Shown: one piece after another, positions 6,821 through 8,897 of the stretch
Numbering within the stretch: the stretch's first letter is position 1
How the letters are laid out: the number at the start of each line of letters is the position of its first letter
Assembly (NCBI GenBank): GCA_003556835.1
Contig: PWQG01000169.1
Span: 1 to 8,897, forward strand
Direction of reading: 5' to 3'
From: Gammaproteobacteria bacterium
Lineage (GTDB): Bacteria; Pseudomonadota; Gammaproteobacteria; Pseudomonadales; Pseudohongiellaceae
DNA length: 8,897 bases
Made by a program: the position numbers and the translations under genes
The notes under the pieces: generated by a model
The model's database searches: none
Seen by the model: only the letters and a program-made list of their open reading frames with translations
Told to the model about the DNA's origin: nothing

Positions 6821-7777
6821 TCAGGAGGATGAGTTCCGGTTCAATACCTGCTGTCGCAGCTCGTCCGGTGCCAGCGGGAAGCCCAGTGCCTTGCGGCTTT
6901 CAAAATAGGCTTCGGCCACCATGCGTGACAATGTGCGCACGCGCAGAATGAAGCGCTGTCGTTCGGTAACCGAGATGGCATGCCGTGCGTCCAGCAGGTT
7001 GAAGTAGTGTGATGCTTTCAGCACCTGTTCATAGGCCGGTAACGCCAGGCCGTTTTCAATCAGTTTCTGGCACTGTTGTTCACAATCATCGAAGTAGCGA
7101 AACAGATTGTCGACATCAGCGTGCTCAAAATTATAGGCTGACATCTCCACTTCGTTCTGCTTGAACACATCACCATAGGTCACCACGCCATCCGGGCCTT
7201 CGGTCCAGACCAGATCATAGACACTGTCGACCCCTTGCAGGTACATGGCAATGCGCTCAATGCCATAGGTCAATTCGCCACTGACCGGAAAGCATTCCAG
7301 GCCGCCGACCTGCTGGAAAAAGGTGAACTGCGTGACTTCCATGCCATTGAGCCAGACTTCCCAGCCCAGGCCCCAGGCGCCCAGTGTTGGTGATTCCCAG
7401 TTGTCCTCGACAAAACGGATGTCATGCACCAGCGGGTCGATACCCAGGAAACGCAGGGAATCGAGATACTGGTCCTGAATGTCATCCGGTGAGGGCTTGA
7501 GGATCACCTGGAACTGATAATAGTGTTGCAGGCGGTTGGGATTCTCCCCATATCGTCCGTCAGTGGGTCGACGGCTCGGTTGCACATAGGCCGTGTTCCA
7601 GGTTTCCGGTCCGATGGCTCGCAGGAAGGTGGCCGGGTGAAAGGTGCCCGCCCCCACTTCCAGGTCGAGTGGCTGCAGAATGACACAGCCGCGTTCACCC
7701 CAGAATTGCTGCAGGGCCAGGATCAGGCCCTGGAAGGTTTTCACATTGGCGGCGGCGCCTGAACTTGCTTCGGACAC
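6821..7777 (-). CDS. glyQ: Glycyl-tRNA synthetase alpha subunit
   Basis: Catalytic class II subunit that forms glycyl-adenylate and charges tRNA-Gly together with GlyS. With the GTG start at 7777 the protein has 318 residues, against 303 in E. coli. Family homology begins at VKTFQGLILALQQFW, 14 residues in. Recognisable blocks are QPLDLEVGAGTFHP, YVQPSRRPTDGRYGENPNR, FVEDNWESPTLGAWGLGWEV (motif 2 region), VTQFTFFQQVGGLE, YGIERIAMYLQGVDSVYDL (motif 3 region), and ISVTERQRFILRVRTL near the C-terminus. The frame stays open to an ATG at 7921, but those 48 extra residues lack family similarity and lie across and upstream of the likely promoter, so they are left out. GGAG five bases before the GTG decides the start. 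It is the first gene of the four-gene minus-strand operon. Confidence 0.97.
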   Translation of the reverse strand: MSEASSGAAANVKTFQGLILALQQFWGERGCVILQPLDLEVGAGTFHPATFLRAIGPETWNTAYVQPSRRPTDGRYGENPNRLQHYYQFQVILKPSPDDIQDQYLDSLRFLGIDPLVHDIRFVEDNWESPTLGAWGLGWEVWLNGMEVTQFTFFQQVGGLECFPVSGELTYGIERIAMYLQGVDSVYDLVWTEGPDGVVTYGDVFKQNEVEMSAYNFEHADVDNLFRYFDDCEQQCQKLIENGLALPAYEQVLKASHYFNLLDARHAISVTERQRFILRVRTLSRMVAEAYFESRKALGFPLAPDELRQQVLNRNSSS

Positions 7778-7782
7778 AATCA

Positions 7783-7786
7783 CTCC
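7783..7786 (-). promoter_or_regulatory. ribosome binding site deciding the glyQ GTG start
   Basis: On the minus strand, GGAG is followed by five bases and then GTG-TCC at 7777. The spacing is ideal, and no better signal precedes the other in-frame candidates (GTG at 7783, GTG near VKTFQG, ATG at 7921). This is the main reason for choosing the 318-residue GlyQ. Confidence 0.6.
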
Positions 7787-7813
7787 ATCTGTGGCGGTGG
7801 CAGAAAAGCCGCA

Positions 7814-7842
7814 ATTATGCGGGATTACGTGGCCAATATCCA
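7814..7842 (-). promoter_or_regulatory. candidate sigma-70 promoter of the glyQ-glyS-gmhB-plsC operon
   Basis: Read on the minus strand, TGGATA (7837-7842, four of six matches to TTGACA) is separated by exactly 17 bases from CATAAT (7814-7819, five of six matches to TATAAT). Transcription would begin near 7807, leaving a leader of about 30 bases before the GTG. The discriminator TGCGGC just after the -10 is GC-rich, a feature of promoters repressed by ppGpp, which would suit a tRNA synthetase operon; that control is inferred. Confidence 0.5.
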
Positions 7843-7875
7843 CCGTGCGCGCTACCCCGGACCATGGGCCTGATG

Positions 7876-7881
7876 TAGAAT
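7876..7881 (+). promoter_or_regulatory. possible -10 element for the lpxL-like gene
   Basis: TAGAAT matches five of six -10 consensus bases and is followed by the same TGCGGC-type discriminator as the opposing glyQ promoter. No acceptable -35 hexamer is seen 16-18 bases upstream, so the call rests on the -10, the symmetry and its position about 75 bases before the start codon. Confidence 0.3.
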
Positions 7882-7956
7882 TGCGGCGATGTTTCAGCCC
7901 GGTGGCGGGCACTGTAGGCACGGGAGGGCCAGCTTATCAAAACGTTCCAGGCAGCC

Positions 7957-8829
7957 ATGATACGGGCCGTGCTGCGCCTGCTTTCCCTACTCCCGCTCCG
8001 TGTGCTTCATGCCCTGGGCAGTGTTGCGGGCAGTCTGATGTACTACCTGCCGAGCCGCTCCCGCAAGATCACACTGAAAAACCTGGAACTCTGTTTTCCG
8101 GAAATGTCGGAGACTGAACGCCGTAGCCTGGCATTGGCGAGCCTGAAGGAAACCGGCAAGACCGCCTGCGAGCTGGGCTTGATCTGGTGCCGGCCAGTCG
8201 ACGAGGTCATGGAGCATGTTGTCACTGTCCATGGCAAAGACCTGATCGACCAACATATTGCCGACGGCAAGGGTCTGATCATCATTGCACCCCACCTGGG
8301 CAGCTGGGAGCTCAGTGGCCTGTATGTGAGCACGGTCGCACCGATCACCTTCCTCTACCGTCCGCCCCGAATGGAAGCCTTCGAGAAGGCACTGACCGGG
8401 TTCCGCTCCCGGGCGGGCGCGGCACAGGCGCCCACTACACCACGCGGTATCATGCAGTTGGTGAAAACGGTGCGCGCAGGCAATATCGCGGGCATATTGC
8501 CGGACCAGCAACCGGGCTACGACAGTGGCGTGTTTGCGCCCTTCTTCCATGAAAAGGCACTGACCATGACCCTGGTGGCCCGGCTGGCGCAGAAGACCGG
8601 TGCACCGGTGATCAGTTGTGTGGCGCGGCGTCTGCCAAAAGGACAGGGCTTTGAAATCCTGCTGCGCCCGGTGGATCCGCAGATCGACAGCGAAGATCCG
8701 CTGGAGGCGGCAACGGCCCTGAACCGCAGCGTGGAAACCGTGCTTCTTGATGATCCGGCGCAATATCAGTGGGAGTACAAACGTTTCCGACGTCGACCTC
8801 GCGGTGACAGCACCCGGATCTATGGCTGA
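7957..8829 (+). CDS. Lipid A biosynthesis lauroyl/acyl acyltransferase (LpxL/HtrB family)
   Basis: Inner-membrane acyltransferase of the LpxL/LpxM (HtrB/MsbB) family, which transfers an acyl chain from acyl-ACP to the hydroxyacyl groups of a lipid A precursor. It has 290 residues, slightly shorter than E. coli LpxL (about 306). The N-terminus has a hydrophobic anchor (about residues 4-31), followed by the family's KNLELCFPEMSETER block (41-55). The catalytic H-x4-E is H113 and E118 in APHLGSWEL. LPDQQPG (181-187) and the C-terminal QYQWEYKRFRRRP block are both typical. The ATG at 7957 is the only normal start in the open frame, because a TAG lies at 7915; the ribosome binding site is weak (CAGG upstream). 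It diverges from glyQ and ends 12 bases from the convergent trkH stop. Pseudomonas has a family member in a similar position near glyQ. Chain length and acceptor position cannot be read from the sequence, so no symbol is given. Confidence 0.92.
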   Translation: MIRAVLRLLSLLPLRVLHALGSVAGSLMYYLPSRSRKITLKNLELCFPEMSETERRSLALASLKETGKTACELGLIWCRPVDEVMEHVVTVHGKDLIDQHIADGKGLIIIAPHLGSWELSGLYVSTVAPITFLYRPPRMEAFEKALTGFRSRAGAAQAPTTPRGIMQLVKTVRAGNIAGILPDQQPGYDSGVFAPFFHEKALTMTLVARLAQKTGAPVISCVARRLPKGQGFEILLRPVDPQIDSEDPLEAATALNRSVETVLLDDPAQYQWEYKRFRRRPRGDSTRIYG

Positions 8830-8846
8830 GCCGATGTAATCTCAGC
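8825..8846. terminator. weak inverted repeat between convergent lpxL-like gene and trkH
   Basis: GCTGAG (8825-8830) and CTCAGC (8841-8846) form a 6-bp perfect stem with a 10-base loop. Each arm contains the stop codon of one of the two convergent genes. The stem is short and no T-tract follows on either strand, so a terminator role is only a suggestion. Confidence 0.2.
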
Positions 8847-8897
8847 GCCGCCAGAACATGGGCATGAACAACACCAGCAGAGTGAAGATTTCCAGTC
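8842..8897 (-). CDS. trkH: Trk potassium uptake protein TrkH, C-terminal end (partial)
   Basis: Only the last 17 codons and the stop are inside the window; the gene enters from the right edge on the minus strand. The peptide LEIFTLLVLFMPMFWRR closely resembles the conserved C-terminus of TrkH, the membrane subunit of the Trk K+ uptake system that works with cytoplasmic TrkA. The hydrophobic stretch ending in FWRR fits the last membrane segment. Gene order agrees with gammaproteobacteria in which trkH/trkA lie a few genes beyond glyQ near the origin. The short visible part limits certainty; the related TrkG type is not excluded. Confidence 0.8.
   Translation of the reverse strand, partial: LEIFTLLVLFMPMFWRR

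Larger units (their letters stand above)
7808..7887. repeat. 9-bp inverted repeat flanking the divergent promoter region
   Basis: GCCGCAATT (7808-7816) is the exact inverse complement of AATTGCGGC (7879-7887), with 62 bases between the arms. On the minus strand one arm overlaps CATAAT; on the plus strand the other overlaps TAGAAT. Each outward transcript would therefore share an AATTGCGGC -10/discriminator sequence. It could be an operator for a dimeric regulator or simply matching promoter architecture. Confidence 0.5.

Noticed and set aside
7987..8763. 258-codon open frame antisense to the lpxL-like gene
   Set aside because: The plus-strand frame carries the complete LpxL/HtrB motif set; the antisense product is rich in His, Arg and Gln with no family hallmarks.
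1..8897. Search for oriC, DnaA-box clusters, tRNA genes, insertion sequences, CRISPR arrays or defence genes
   Set aside because: No clustered TTATCCACA-type boxes, cloverleaf, transposase, spaced repeats or defence domains were seen by eye. The content is ordinary core chromosome.

Overview
The window looks like the chromosome of a gammaproteobacterium, in the replication-origin neighbourhood. The gene order recF-gyrB followed by a convergent plsC-like, gmhB, glyS, glyQ block is, from memory, the order found next to dnaA-dnaN in Pseudomonas and relatives. The protein sequences (full-length Gram-negative GyrB with its C-terminal insertion, alpha2beta2 glycyl-tRNA synthetase, LPS heptose and lipid A enzymes, TrkH) agree with a Gram-negative of that class. 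I cannot name a genus. oriC and dnaA should lie to the left, outside the window.

Layout: (1) 1-885, recF, lacking its N-terminal quarter. (2) 926-3346, complete gyrB, same strand, 40 bases after recF. (3) 3365-3404, a strong hairpin between the convergent gyrB and plsC-like genes. (4) 7777 down to 3385 on the minus strand, a compact four-gene unit glyQ, glyS, gmhB, plsC-like, with gaps of 15, 18 and 4 bases, read from a recognisable sigma-70 promoter at 7814-7842. (5) 7957-8829, an LpxL/HtrB-type acyltransferase reading away from glyQ. (6) 8842-8897, the last 17 codons of trkH arriving convergently.

The genes combine core information processing (recombination repair, DNA supercoiling, glycine charging of tRNA) with envelope building: phosphatidic acid synthesis, the heptose of the LPS inner core, and secondary acylation of lipid A. 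All genes are intact apart from the two cut by the window edges. I see no mobile element, CRISPR array, RNA gene, toxin or defence system. No stretch longer than 300 bases lacks a gene.

The most notable signal is not a gene. recF carries a perfect 16-bp palindrome matching the ParB-binding parS site (197-212) and a second, 14/16 copy at its extreme 3' end (848-863). Both are read in the same phase as Phe-His-Val-Glu-His, which suggests that chromosome-segregation sites are embedded in, and constrain, the RecF protein sequence. A second, weaker signal is a 9-bp inverted repeat placing near-identical -10/discriminator sequences on both sides of the divergent glyQ / lpxL-like promoter region.
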